Below are positions 1 through 8,664 of a stretch of 64,000 bases of DNA, one piece after another. The notes below the pieces were generated by a model. That model worked only from the letters and a program-made list of their open reading frames with translations, ran no database searches and was not told the DNA's origin. A program made the translations under genes and the position numbers. Each line of letters begins with the position of its first letter. Within the stretch, counting starts at the first letter, position 1. Where the stretch lies: assembly GCA_964635875.1 (NCBI GenBank), contig CAZWRK010000003.1:1-64000 (forward strand), given 5' to 3'. Origin of the DNA: CAZWRK01 sp964635875. GTDB lineage: Bacteria; Pseudomonadota; Gammaproteobacteria; Burkholderiales; Aquaspirillaceae.

Positions 1-604
1 ATGCTTTAATGTCAGCGTCGTCATCAGCGGCAACGCCTTCCTGGTAGGCTTTACGTCCCTTACGCCAGGCGTCAAACTCCATCAACAATTGCGGTTTAAT
101 CGCGTTACGAATATCTCGCCCTATCGTACCAAACATGCCTTCACGCTGCATATCCACGGCATGTCCTAACTCGTGAATTGCAGCGCCTGGTGAATTGTTA
201 TTGATGATTGCCGTATTTGCATCCGGCAAATACGCTGTCGGAATGTGTTCCCAGAACGAGTCGGGCACTCCTGATAACTCCTGAGCAACTAAGTCTCTAC
301 GACCAGTTAAGTTGCCTATTGGCGACTCGCGACCGGCATTATCGTGAACCTGATTTAGTACGTCAGTAGTGCCTATACCGCCGGACATAATAGCAGCATT
401 CTCTAGCTGCGCCGGTCTAGCCGCAGTCATGTACTGAGCAATAGACCGCATGTTATCAAACTGCTGCTTATTTGGCGGCGCTATGTTTCCTTCCGAATAA
501 ACAAGCTTGTCTACCCAGGAGTTAATGGGTTTGCTTTTGCGTTCTTTGAAAACAGCCTTGGCGGCTTGCTTAGCAGTCTGCCCTATCGAAAATAGTGTCG
601 CCAT
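1..604 (-). CDS. Zincin-like metalloprotease, partial (C-terminus off window)
   Basis: An open frame runs from an ATG at 604 leftward off the window, giving about 201 residues. Near residue 150 it contains AAIHELGHAVDMQ, which has the HExxH zinc-binding and catalytic motif of zincin metallopeptidases; the third zinc ligand would lie beyond the edge. The preceding segment has no recognisable domain. The gene follows the ligase-like gene (stop at 631) with a 26-nt gap that contains half of a 15-bp tandem repeat. No clear Shine-Dalgarno sequence was seen. The role is unknown; phage zincins can act in virion maturation or on host proteins, but nothing here decides between these. Confidence 0.7.
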   Translation of the reverse strand, partial: MATLFSIGQTAKQAAKAVFKERKSKPINSWVDKLVYSEGNIAPPNKQQFDNMRSIAQYMTAARPAQLENAAIMSGGIGTTDVLNQVHDNAGRESPIGNLTGRRDLVAQELSGVPDSFWEHIPTAYLPDANTAIINNNSPGAAIHELGHAVDMQREGMFGTIGRDIRNAIKPQLLMEFDAWRKGRKAYQEGVAADDDADIKA

Positions 605-615
605 TTCAGCACCAG

Positions 616-645
616 TTAGTGATTGTATAATTAGTGATTGTATAA
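616..645. repeat. 15-bp perfect tandem duplication at a stop codon
   Basis: The 15-mer TTAGTGATTGTATAA occurs twice head to tail, at 616-630 and 631-645. The second copy encodes the last four residues (LYNH) and the stop codon of the ligase-like gene, so the duplication placed a second in-frame stop just downstream without altering the protein. Confidence 0.9.
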
Positions 646-2490
646 ACGGTTATACGCTTGCTGCCCTAGCTTAGTCAGGTCAGATTGTTGTGCAGGGTGA
701 TCCTCTGTGTACGTATGCATCCTAAATTTGGACTTACGCAAAGCTTCCAAGATATTAGTTATCTTCTCGTAGTCCAATACGTCAGCGGACTCGTCAGATA
801 TCCGCTCAAATCTAGTTAGCCTGGGGTCTGCTCTAAACTTATCGTTCTTAATGCGATAAATGTAGCCGGGCTTGTTGCCAAAAATCTCATCGAATGCCTT
901 TGGCCGCTTTTCCCGCATGTAGTACTGTCCGTTAATAGACCCGTGCTCAATATCGCTGTCTCTCCACGGTGCCGTGAATGACAAAGCCACGTCACGATCC
1001 GGTGTAGCAAACACTGCGGAGTCACCATCAAGAACTCTTGCCGGGTTGGGCAGTATCTTTGACAGCTCTCCTTGTGCGCTGCCGTGGTAGAGTCCTTCTT
1101 TAGTTGCCGGGTAGTCTTCGTGGAAAGCAATTAGCGAAGGTGCCCGCCACGCTCCGCTAGGATACTGATGCTGCGAGCGTATTCTAGCTACGCGACCAGT
1201 ATATTCGTCAGGCGACTTGAACGCATCACTACGCAAATCATCGCTCAAGCCAGTACCTAGCCTACCCACAGTTTTACCGCCCGGCGTAGAACTATAGGTG
1301 AAGCCGCCAATACCTTTGTTCGTGTATTTACCGCTGCCGGGGAACGTCCCGGTAATATACACGTCCTGATCTTCTAGGAGCTTGCTTTTCGATGGTGTAC
1401 CGTGCAACGGCCAGAATACTACGCCTTCTGTGCTAGGCGAGTATCCTTTTTCTTGAATCGACCGCCACAGCTTAGCGGCATTCTCCGGCGTTTCGGCTGC
1501 TTCAGTCAATTCAAACTTAGACTCAGGTAGAGTCTTCAGTACGTCAGCCAGCATCTTGCGACGCTCTAGCCTCGGTACTTTATGCCAGTCTATATGCTTT
1601 CGACCTAGCTGCTGGACATCATACAAGGCATTGCGCAAAACTACGCCTGTCTCTTGCTGCTTTTTCAACGACTCGCCTAGTGAAGCGTTTAGTATTCCAC
1701 CTAATTGCTGAGGCGGAATCATTTCACCATTGCGTGTACCGTATAGCTCACCTTTTAACACCGTGCCAACTAGTTCCTTTGGTATTGTCATTTTGCCGTT
1801 AGAGCCAAAGAATCTTTCGGTATGTACTATAGGTCTGCTAGTCTGTTTACTTGTACGGTAGCTTAGTAGCTCAACGCCGTTCTCCATTAGCTTGACCAAT
1901 GACGAGGCGCCGTCTAGCTTTCGCTCTAGCGTCTCACCAGACTGCATATTGCTAATGGCTTTATCTACATCTTCAGCCGGTATTTTCTTGTAGCGTACCT
2001 TGTCGTACGGTACTTTGCCGACCATTGTGCTGTTAATAAGCAACCAGTCTTTGTCTTTCCAAGTCTTTGGCTTGAATAGTACAAATCGCTCTGGATGCTT
2101 CTTATCAGCAGTAGTGAACTCTATCTTGTCAGCGGCAACAGAGGTAACCAGTATCTCACCTCGACGTTTTGTGGCTACTGTACCTTTGCCATAACCGCTA
2201 GGTATTTCGCCTTCAAAGCCAGCGTACTCATGCGTATGCACTGGCTGTTGAAATAATGCTCGTCTAGCACCAGGTTCCGGCAACTCGTGTTTTGTCGCCC
2301 ACGAGTATAACCCAGTTTCTGGCGTTCCGAGTCGTACGTCAAAGTGAGGCCCGGCTTTATCGGCTTTATGATGTTGAATCACAAAGTCGACTAAGCCGGG
2401 TTTCAGTTTAGATAGATCGCCAACATTTGACCTATCCGGTATACCTACTGCGCTAGCTGCGGATTTACCTAGCTGCGCAAGTGTGGTCAT
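631..2490 (-). CDS. LigD-type protein: 3'-phosphoesterase + ATP-dependent DNA ligase + ADP-ribosyltransferase-like tail
   Basis: This 619-aa product appears to hold three domains. Residues ~33-160 resemble the LigD 3'-phosphoesterase: DFVIQHHKADKAGPHFDVRL, then HEYAGFEGEIPSGYGKGTV. Residues ~185-450 look like an ATP-dependent ligase, with motif I ERKLDGA (Lys nucleotidylation site), LKGELYG as motif III, STEGVVFWP as motif IV, and an OB-fold-like stretch after it. The last ~150 residues contain LYHGS and, later, AVFATPDRDVALSF, an arrangement I associate with ADP-ribosyltransferase-fold domains; that part is inference. The start overlaps the upstream methyltransferase stop (ATGA), so the two are translationally coupled. 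LigD-type modules normally serve bacterial end joining; no Ku gene or LigD polymerase domain is visible here. Confidence 0.8.
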   Translation of the reverse strand: MTTLAQLGKSAASAVGIPDRSNVGDLSKLKPGLVDFVIQHHKADKAGPHFDVRLGTPETGLYSWATKHELPEPGARRALFQQPVHTHEYAGFEGEIPSGYGKGTVATKRRGEILVTSVAADKIEFTTADKKHPERFVLFKPKTWKDKDWLLINSTMVGKVPYDKVRYKKIPAEDVDKAISNMQSGETLERKLDGASSLVKLMENGVELLSYRTSKQTSRPIVHTERFFGSNGKMTIPKELVGTVLKGELYGTRNGEMIPPQQLGGILNASLGESLKKQQETGVVLRNALYDVQQLGRKHIDWHKVPRLERRKMLADVLKTLPESKFELTEAAETPENAAKLWRSIQEKGYSPSTEGVVFWPLHGTPSKSKLLEDQDVYITGTFPGSGKYTNKGIGGFTYSSTPGGKTVGRLGTGLSDDLRSDAFKSPDEYTGRVARIRSQHQYPSGAWRAPSLIAFHEDYPATKEGLYHGSAQGELSKILPNPARVLDGDSAVFATPDRDVALSFTAPWRDSDIEHGSINGQYYMREKRPKAFDEIFGNKPGYIYRIKNDKFRADPRLTRFERISDESADVLDYEKITNILEALRKSKFRMHTYTEDHPAQQSDLTKLGQQAYNRLYNH

Positions 2491-3122
2491 GACGCTACCT
2501 TAAGCATGGCTGCCGCATTGGCTAGTATATTGCCGGTTTTGTATTCGCCATAGTATTTCTCTACCGGCGTAAACCCGCAATCAAACACGATGTCCCAAAC
2601 GTTAGTCTTTTCGTCGTCTAACGTTTCTCGCGTGGCGTGAAAGAAACCGATAAAGCCATCTTTGCCCGGCTCGCGTGGTTTTCCGTCAGCATCGCTAAGC
2701 ATAGTCTTAAAGCTATGCAGGTAAGCACGAACATCTGGCTCAAGAATGTGCATAAGCACTATCTCGGCGTTAATCAGATCGTACTTCTGCTTGGATACCG
2801 CTTCCCAGTCGCTTTGCAACGAAACGTTGGGCGTAAACTCCCATACGCGTCGCGCATTACGCAACATGGTAGGACAATCGTAGCCGACAAACTGCCAGTT
2901 AGAGAATTTGATGCCAGCGTGATGCAGGAATCTACTCAGACCGCAGCCGAAATCCAAAACGCGTAGCGGACGTTTTGCAAGCTCTTCCGACACGTTAACC
3001 AGGTTGAGAAACTGTGGAATATGCTGCTTGTATTGCTCTAAGTTTAACCCCCAGATAATCTCGTTGGCAGCTTGTTCTGGTTCTTTTTCTCTTGCCCAAA
3101 AAGGCTTGAATGACTTTTCCAT
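2487..3122 (-). CDS. Class I SAM-dependent methyltransferase
   Basis: The 211-aa product has motif I as VLDFGCGLSRF (residues ~55-64), followed by an acidic residue at the end of strand 2 (VGYDCPTML) and the motif-IV-like segment YDLINAEIVLMHI, the usual Rossmann-fold methyltransferase layout. No target-specific motif (such as DPPY for DNA N6-adenine methylation) is present, so the substrate is unknown; small molecule, protein or RNA are all possible. The stop overlaps the start of the LigD-type gene, and the upstream neighbour ends 2 nt before its ATG, so it is in one operon with both. Confidence 0.8.
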   Translation of the reverse strand: MEKSFKPFWAREKEPEQAANEIIWGLNLEQYKQHIPQFLNLVNVSEELAKRPLRVLDFGCGLSRFLHHAGIKFSNWQFVGYDCPTMLRNARRVWEFTPNVSLQSDWEAVSKQKYDLINAEIVLMHILEPDVRAYLHSFKTMLSDADGKPREPGKDGFIGFFHATRETLDDEKTNVWDIVFDCGFTPVEKYYGEYKTGNILANAAAMLKVAS

Positions 3123-3124
3123 TA

Positions 3125-5587
3125 TTACGCTATCACCTTGTCACGAAGTTCTGGATTAGAAAGAACGTCAATCTCTGCAAGATCATCGTCGCCTTTCTCT
3201 TTTCTGCCCTTAAGACCCACAGCGTCAGCTAATGTGCGACCAGCGCGAAGACCGGCAGCGCCGCCAAGTCCCGCCAGGCCCATCACAGTCGGTGCCTGAC
3301 CATACAGTGTTCCTCGTAAATGTCTCGCAGAGTCGGTATCCATAAACGAGTTGCCTGTGGCCAACCCAGCACCAGCACCTAGGCCAGCTAAGCCGCCCAT
3401 AATCGCTCCACGACCTGGGCTATGTCTAGGACTATACAGTGCACCACCAGCAGCGCCGCCTAGACCACCAAGCAATGCCCATATCAGTTCCGATGGTGCT
3501 TTATCGTACAGGTTTTTTATTGCACCGCGTAACCCTGTCGCAGCCTCACCTGTAGTCTCCATTGTTTTTGGAAATGACAGGTTGAAGGGTAATTCTGGAT
3601 CAAACGATAGTTGTACGTTAACGTCGTTAGCTGCTTTGACCTCTCCTGGTGCGTCACCAGGCGGAGGTATCACCTGCTGTGCCATTTGTCTAAGCTTGTC
3701 TATGCCACTACTGACTAAACCGCGACCAGGTTCTGTTCCGGCCAAAAATGCACCTATACCACCAAGACCAGCACCGGCTGTCGCCGATAGAAGCTGCTTT
3801 ACTTCTGAGCGACGTTTTTTACCTCGTAGTTTGTTGTACAGCCAGTTACCGCCCAGCGCGCCAGCACCAGCACCCATAGCCGTTATACCAGTAGTTTTAA
3901 GCGCATTTCGACCTGCAATAAATGCTTTAGCTGGCGTAAGGTAACGCGATGACTGTGCTTTATAAACATCACCAGGCAGCTCGACTTTACTGCGATAAGC
4001 CTGCTCTTCTGGCGTGCCGGAGGAGTAGAATTTTCGCATCAACTCTGCCTGATCTTTTTGCGGCATCAAGTGTGTGGTAACCTCGAATGGGTTTAGCCGC
4101 TCGCCTAAATGTCCTTCTAGAAATTTCTCTAGTTTACCATTCATCCAGTCTCTATACGTCACGTTAGGCCTGCCAGCCAAACTCTCTGGGACTATCTGAT
4201 CGAATTCACCTTTGGCCTTTAACTGATGTACGTATGCCGGAATAGGCCCGTTACTAAACATGGTATAGTGGGCTCTTCCACTAAGCCCATTCTGCGCGGC
4301 TGGCGTAGGCAAGTGGTACGAGCCAGTGCCTAGCAAATCCATTAACCATTTGCTACTTCTGGCTTTTACTAGTAAGTCACGTACTGGAACACCAAACGGC
4401 GATAATGCCGCGCCTGGTGACAAAGTATTGTGGTAATGGGTCATCCCTGTAGTATTAGGTATTACATTTGGCTTCGTATATGCGTCAGGATTGTAGGACT
4501 TTACTGCATCTTGCACGTCTTTAACTTGCTGATCGGAAGCCAGTCCGTAGGCAGTGCCTAAAGCACCTAAGCCAGCGCCGCCTAAGCCATAGCCTAACCA
4601 CGCCGAGTTATCTGGTTTTTCTTCTGGCTTCTTTTTTTTAGCTTTGGGCTTAGTCTTGGGTTTATCTTCCGCACTCAGCTTCTCCTCGCCAGCTATAACC
4701 GGATTGATGTAAACCGGAGGCGGCGAAGTCTCGTGCCGCATACGTCTGCGTAGATTCTGCGCTGCGTCGATCAACTTCTTGCGCTGTTGCTTTTTCTCAT
4801 TGTTGTAAACCATGCTACCAACAATAAGCGGCGTACCGAGAGCATAGGTCAGATATGCGCCAGCAGTAGCGCCTGGAATATCGCCAAGAGTTGGAGCTGC
4901 TTCCTTCTGCATTGACGTTACAGCATCGTACAGTTCGTCGATAGCTTCAGCGGTTTTGCCATAGAGAGCATCTTCGTACTCTTTCTTGGCCTGTTCAAGC
5001 TCGTCTTCAGTATTGCCTTTACGAACATCGTCAAGCAACCAATCGGTTAGCTTATACCCAGCAATACCAGAACCAAGGCCAGCGCCAATCACGCCAGGGA
5101 TATAGAGCGGATTACCGACAGGGCTATCGGCGTATTCACCCTTAGCTGCATCGGCAACTGTCTTACCAACACCAGCCGCGCTATCGGTAAGAAATTCGCC
5201 TGTAGACTTCATACCTCTGCGAAGAAGATCGGTCACCTGCGGCAATGCCGTATCTTTTAGATAGCCAATAGGATTGTTGGCTTTCTTATCGCTAGATAGT
5301 TTCATGCTAGCGCGACGTTTGTTTTCTTCTTTCTTTCTGGCAACAGGCACGTCTAGCGTAATCGGTGCCGGGATAGATGCGGGTGGTTCGCTACCGGCTC
5401 TATTTAGCGTTTGCACTAGACCATACAGACCGCGCAAACCGACTCCGGCACCTAAGCCTAGAGTAGCCACGCGGCTAATGTTTTGCATGGCGGCTTGATT
5501 GATTGCGTCATGCTTAGCCTCAGCTAGCATTTTTGACAGGGCAGCAGGATCGACTGTTGGTTGTGCCGGATTGGCTTGCTTCTGCAT
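3125..5587 (-). CDS. Large glycine-zipper, multi-hairpin membrane-like protein
   Basis: This 820-aa product is dominated by repeated Gly/Ala-rich hydrophobic stretches typical of glycine-zipper hairpins, for example LGLGAGVGLRGLYGL (~43-57), IPGVIGAGLGSGIAGYKL (~163-180), WLGYGLGGAGLGALG (~330-344), TAGAGLGGIGAFLAG, LLGGLGGAAGGAL and GGLAGLGAGAGLATG near the C-terminus. A Lys/Pro-rich linker (KPKTKPKAKKKKPEEKP, ~309-325) separates the halves. No enzyme motif is seen. Four other proteins in the window share this style, which suggests virion or ejected proteins that insert in a membrane; that is inference. The weak ribosome site GAGACTTACC precedes the ATG at 5587. Confidence 0.7.
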   Translation of the reverse strand: MQKQANPAQPTVDPAALSKMLAEAKHDAINQAAMQNISRVATLGLGAGVGLRGLYGLVQTLNRAGSEPPASIPAPITLDVPVARKKEENKRRASMKLSSDKKANNPIGYLKDTALPQVTDLLRRGMKSTGEFLTDSAAGVGKTVADAAKGEYADSPVGNPLYIPGVIGAGLGSGIAGYKLTDWLLDDVRKGNTEDELEQAKKEYEDALYGKTAEAIDELYDAVTSMQKEAAPTLGDIPGATAGAYLTYALGTPLIVGSMVYNNEKKQQRKKLIDAAQNLRRRMRHETSPPPVYINPVIAGEEKLSAEDKPKTKPKAKKKKPEEKPDNSAWLGYGLGGAGLGALGTAYGLASDQQVKDVQDAVKSYNPDAYTKPNVIPNTTGMTHYHNTLSPGAALSPFGVPVRDLLVKARSSKWLMDLLGTGSYHLPTPAAQNGLSGRAHYTMFSNGPIPAYVHQLKAKGEFDQIVPESLAGRPNVTYRDWMNGKLEKFLEGHLGERLNPFEVTTHLMPQKDQAELMRKFYSSGTPEEQAYRSKVELPGDVYKAQSSRYLTPAKAFIAGRNALKTTGITAMGAGAGALGGNWLYNKLRGKKRRSEVKQLLSATAGAGLGGIGAFLAGTEPGRGLVSSGIDKLRQMAQQVIPPPGDAPGEVKAANDVNVQLSFDPELPFNLSFPKTMETTGEAATGLRGAIKNLYDKAPSELIWALLGGLGGAAGGALYSPRHSPGRGAIMGGLAGLGAGAGLATGNSFMDTDSARHLRGTLYGQAPTVMGLAGLGGAAGLRAGRTLADAVGLKGRKEKGDDDLAEIDVLSNPELRDKVIA

Positions 5588-5598
5588 GGTAAGTCTCG

Positions 5599-5985
5599 TT
5601 AGGAAATTAAGTGAGTAGCGGCTGCGTTGTAGCTAGGTTTCAATTCCATATATGGAATATCCCAGACTACAAAAACGTACATGACGGGAGGACCATCAGG
5701 CGGCGTGTGCCACTGCTCTCTCCATGATTTAATGTTATACCAACCGTTGCCGTATCCGTATAAGACTTCAGCTAAGGTATGGTTGAAATGTTTTTGCGTC
5801 GGATCGGACGTATTGAACGTGCCGTAGAATAGATCAGTTACTCTTTCCAGTAACTGCTCTGCATCGTCGCCGCGTAGTAATGGTACCGCAGAGCCTCTGT
5901 ATGGTGCTCCGTCTTCATCTGCGCGGCCCCATAACGTTCCTTGTAAGGCAGGGTGATCGGTTCGTTTAGCAAAGCTGCTGTACAT
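5599..5985 (-). CDS. Unknown protein, 128 aa
   Basis: No family was recognised. The product is soluble in character, with a Trp/Tyr-rich centre (VLYGYGNGWYNIKSWREQW, ~74-92) and a hydrophobic stretch MYVFVVWDIPYMEL. It sits 11 nt upstream of the large glycine-zipper gene and 6 nt after the end of another glycine-rich gene, so it belongs to the same leftward operon. It may be a virion component by position only. Confidence 0.6.
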   Translation of the reverse strand: MYSSFAKRTDHPALQGTLWGRADEDGAPYRGSAVPLLRGDDAEQLLERVTDLFYGTFNTSDPTQKHFNHTLAEVLYGYGNGWYNIKSWREQWHTPPDGPPVMYVFVVWDIPYMELKPSYNAAATHLIS

Positions 5986-5991
5986 AAATTG

Positions 5992-6450
5992 TTAGCGAAT
6001 TGCAGTTCGTTTCACTGCAACTTGCTTTTTGTTATCCAGGTTTTGCAAGTACTGCGCACTTCGACGATACTCGTCAATTAGTTCACGCAGTTTAATTTCC
6101 TCGACATCGGTATCATCGTAGTCGGTAGCTTTACCCATTAGCTTACCGCCAAGATAACCGATAGCTGGTGGCGCTACACCAGCAGCAACAATAGCCGGTA
6201 CGCCCACTGCATTGGCTGCCGCGCCAATGCCTCCGACAGCTGCATTTGCGGCGTTACCGACCCCACCAGCTATCGAGCCTAACATCGAAATAGGGTCTGG
6301 CTCTGCTTTCTTAACCTGTGAAGCAAATTTCAACAGCGTTGATTTGTCTTCTTTGATTTTGGTAAGCAAGTCTTTGGCTTGCTTTATCGTCATACCGCGC
6401 TCGGCGCATTGGCGAAAAAAGGCAATACGAAACGCTAGTTTATCAGTCAC
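5992..6450 (-). CDS. Small glycine-zipper protein, 152 aa
   Basis: Translation starts at a GTG (6450) that has GAGG eight bases upstream. The N-terminal third is charged and helical; residues ~58-105 are Gly/Ala-rich (IAGGVGNAANAAVGGIGA, then VGVPAIVAAGVAPPAIGYL), resembling a glycine-zipper membrane hairpin. A polar helical tail follows (EEIKLRELIDEYRRSAQYL). The layout matches the larger Gly-rich proteins around it, suggesting a shared role in the virion or in membrane insertion. No enzymatic motif was seen. Confidence 0.65.
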   Translation of the reverse strand: MTDKLAFRIAFFRQCAERGMTIKQAKDLLTKIKEDKSTLLKFASQVKKAEPDPISMLGSIAGGVGNAANAAVGGIGAAANAVGVPAIVAAGVAPPAIGYLGGKLMGKATDYDDTDVEEIKLRELIDEYRRSAQYLQNLDNKKQVAVKRTAIR

Positions 6451-6461
6451 GGCTGAGCCTC

Positions 6462-6890
6462 TTAATCGTTGAAAAAGGATGCTGGCACATATGCCATTTT
6501 CTTTGCGCTACGAATACTCTTGTTACGAGCTATCTCTTCGCGAGACATTGGAATTGGTTTGAGGAATCCAGCCTCGCGCAAACGATCAACTGGAGTTCCG
6601 CGCTCACGTATGTTGTGAATAAGTTCACCCATTTCTTCGATAAACTTATCGAATGCTCGTCTATCCTGCTTATCGCACTCTATGCCTGGGTCGCTGCTCA
6701 TGCCTTTCATCAGCACCATGCACCGCAAGCGTTGCATGACTTCATTAATATCTGCGGGCAACTGTCCGCTATCGCCAGTGCTGTCTCGCCACAGGATAAC
6801 GCCGTTTGAGCCCCAGTACTCGGACAGCACGCCTGTCTTAGACAAAAACGAAACAACTTTTCGATTGCTACCGCCAATGATATACGTCAT
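6462..6890 (-). CDS. Unknown protein, 142 aa
   Basis: No family was recognised. The frame opens with MTYIIGGSNRKVV and has a mixed alpha/beta look, with a charged helical middle (DRRAFDKFIEEMGELIHNI). A good ribosome site (AAGGA) lies 8 nt before the ATG. It is sandwiched between two Gly-rich membrane-like genes with gaps of about 11 nt, so it is co-transcribed with them. No catalytic or metal-binding motif stands out. Confidence 0.6.
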   Translation of the reverse strand: MTYIIGGSNRKVVSFLSKTGVLSEYWGSNGVILWRDSTGDSGQLPADINEVMQRLRCMVLMKGMSSDPGIECDKQDRRAFDKFIEEMGELIHNIRERGTPVDRLREAGFLKPIPMSREEIARNKSIRSAKKMAYVPASFFND

Positions 6891-6901
6891 GACAAAAATC
6901 C

Positions 6902-7825
6902 TTACTGTCCAAATGCGATTGGAATAACTGACTTCAACAATCCGGCATACATACCGGTATTCTTCAGTGTTTCTTGCGTTGACTCTGGCAGCCCCATAAG
7001 GCCGCCGAGTACTTTACCCACTAATAGGCCAGATACATAACCGCTACCCATTCCAGCAGTCATGCGTGCCATGTCCATAGGAGTGACATAGCTACTAGGT
7101 CCAGACTTGTTTGGCAGATTGGCAGCACCCGTGACTAATCCTGACGCCGCTGCCTGGTAATTATTAGGCAGTCGGTTGGCTATTCTCGAATCTTGCCAAA
7201 GCATTTCATTAAACTCGTCAGGGTCAAATGGCGCTCCGTACAGGCCAGTCGTGTCTTCTGACTCTTTATTAAAACCACCAATCAAACCGCTAACGCCGTC
7301 TGCTAGCGCCGCACCAGCTTGTCGACCGACATTAGTAGTGTCCTGCCATGTTTGCTGTGGTACTGTTTTTCCCTGGTCGATCAAATCCATTGATTGTCTA
7401 GCCTGCGCCGCAGAATACCCTGGCTGGTACATAGACATATCATTAAACGAACGACCATGAGTAACATTCCATATACCTCTGCCAGCAGGTATTGCCGCAC
7501 CAGCGCCAAGACCCATCAGCGCTAAATTCTTTCGCAGCTTTCCAGGCTCCCAATTATCGGGCAGCAATTTCTCGCCAGCCCAGCCTAAGCCATAACCCAG
7601 TCCGGCACCTGCCATGCCGCCTACGAGCATACCCGCTAAAGGCGATGCCCTATTTGGGATGCCTTTACCGGGTGTGTACGGAACTATCTGCAACAACTCA
7701 AGCATCCTATCTTTTAGGTTTGCTTCTTTTGTCCAAATAGTTTCCACTTTGTCTCGAATTTTGCTGTATTTCAGTAGCGCCGCTTTCGGTACGCAGCGCC
7801 ATGCGATATTTTCTAATCCGCTCAT
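6902..7825 (-). CDS. Glycine-rich membrane-like protein, 307 aa
   Basis: The product has three Gly/Ala-rich hydrophobic segments: GMLVGGMAGAGLGYGLGW (~65-82), LALMGLGAGAAIPAGRGIW and a C-terminal MTAGMGSGYVSGLLVGKVL. Between them is a polar region rich in Asn, Gln and Asp. This is the style of the 820-aa and 152-aa neighbours. A strong terminator lies immediately upstream (7843-7876), so this gene is the first of its operon or is fed by read-through. AGG precedes the ATG at a suitable distance. Its function is unknown; a virion or ejection role is inferred. Confidence 0.65.
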   Translation of the reverse strand: MSGLENIAWRCVPKAALLKYSKIRDKVETIWTKEANLKDRMLELLQIVPYTPGKGIPNRASPLAGMLVGGMAGAGLGYGLGWAGEKLLPDNWEPGKLRKNLALMGLGAGAAIPAGRGIWNVTHGRSFNDMSMYQPGYSAAQARQSMDLIDQGKTVPQQTWQDTTNVGRQAGAALADGVSGLIGGFNKESEDTTGLYGAPFDPDEFNEMLWQDSRIANRLPNNYQAAASGLVTGAANLPNKSGPSSYVTPMDMARMTAGMGSGYVSGLLVGKVLGGLMGLPESTQETLKNTGMYAGLLKSVIPIAFGQ

Positions 7826-7842
7826 TTCGGTACCTAATAGCT

Positions 7843-7876
7843 AAAAAATAGCGGCGTTTTCCAACACCGCTATTTT
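7843..7876 (-). terminator. Rho-independent terminator
   Basis: The arms 7845-7858 and 7863-7876 form a 14-bp stem with one G-U pair and a 4-nt loop. On the minus strand the stem is followed by TTTTTT. It ends transcription of the zinc-ribbon gene just before the 307-aa gene. Confidence 0.85.
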
Positions 7877-7902
7877 ATCATTATCGTGCGTAAACACGAA
7901 GG

Positions 7903-8115
7903 CTAATTCGCCATAAAGGCTTCGCGATTGCAGTTATTACACCGGCAGCGAAAGCCTTTTACGCCTTTGCCGACGATAGAAATATCGAACCCGCCGCAGC
8001 TGCCGCAACTTACTCGCTGACCGGTTTTTGTCAGCGTGTAAGGCTCGCGTTCTAGCGTCAGCTTAGTAGCTGATTTCGACGATGACTTCTTTTCTTTTGT
8101 GGCCGTTGCAGGCAT
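7903..8115 (-). CDS. Small zinc-ribbon protein, 70 aa
   Basis: After a Lys/Ser-rich N-terminus the protein has CGSCGGFD and CRCNNCN, giving two CxxC knuckles (C37, C40, C59, C62) spaced as in a zinc ribbon. Such small proteins often bind nucleic acid or RNA polymerase, but the partner cannot be read from the sequence. GAGG lies upstream of the ATG. Its first 53 nt overlap the end of the preceding gene in another frame, and a strong terminator follows. Confidence 0.7.
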   Translation of the reverse strand: MPATATKEKKSSSKSATKLTLEREPYTLTKTGQRVSCGSCGGFDISIVGKGVKGFRCRCNNCNREAFMAN

Positions 8116-8611
8116 AGCCTACCTCAAAAAGATTTCCTTGGTTAATTAGATATCGTTGGTTTTCCGCAGGCGTATCTTTTCTTACGTTTCTAATTACGCC
8201 GCCGAGTGATGTTATTTGGTTCTTCACTGAACCGAATGGGTTTTTAACGACTGTTTCTGCACCTATTAATTTTCTCAAGTCTTGTCTACTGAGAATGTAG
8301 CGTCTATATTTTTCGCCGTTATCGTCTATGACCCATTTGCCAATACGACCAGTCTTGAATAGCTGCCGTACCATAGGTAGAAGGTTTTCACTAGCGCCTG
8401 CAACGTCTACCTGATCGTCGCAGCGCATAAACAGTAATTTTATCGGCATTGCTTGAATTGCGTTTTCGAGAAGTGCTAATTCCCGAGTACTCAAAGCAGA
8501 TGTAAGCAGTAATACAGAGCAGTCTGGCCTTCTGTCGTGAAAGGCTTTTACTGATTTGTAGTGGCTCACAACCGGCAGCGAGGTAACGCGTTCACCTATG
8601 CCTACAACCAT
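8063..8611 (-). CDS. Unknown protein, 182 aa
   Basis: The ATG at 8611 is chosen because GGAGG lies 4 nt upstream; an earlier in-frame start at 8638 would lie inside the upstream terminator. The N-terminal half looks Rossmann-like (SVLLLTSALSTRELALLENA, then IKLLFMRCDDQVD) and the rest is basic. No family was recognised. It is the first gene after a terminator and overlaps the zinc-ribbon gene by 53 nt. Confidence 0.65.
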   Translation of the reverse strand: MVVGIGERVTSLPVVSHYKSVKAFHDRRPDCSVLLLTSALSTRELALLENAIQAMPIKLLFMRCDDQVDVAGASENLLPMVRQLFKTGRIGKWVIDDNGEKYRRYILSRQDLRKLIGAETVVKNPFGSVKNQITSLGGVIRNVRKDTPAENQRYLINQGNLFEVGYACNGHKRKEVIVEISY

Positions 8612-8626
8612 ATTCCCTCCATAGAT

Positions 8627-8658
8627 AAAAAAAGCCACGTTGCATTTAGCAACGTGGC
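8627..8658 (-). terminator. Rho-independent terminator
   Basis: A perfect 10-bp stem, GCCACGTTGC at 8634-8643 and its complement at 8649-8658, has a 5-nt loop and runs into TTTTTTT on the minus strand. It ends the unit that includes the 249-aa gene. Confidence 0.9.
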
Positions 8659-8664
8659 GAAAGA

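Noticed and set aside
3351..3944. 197-codon plus-strand Pro/Ala-rich frame
   Set aside because: Shadow of the Gly/Ala-rich coding sequence of the 820-aa gene on the other strand.
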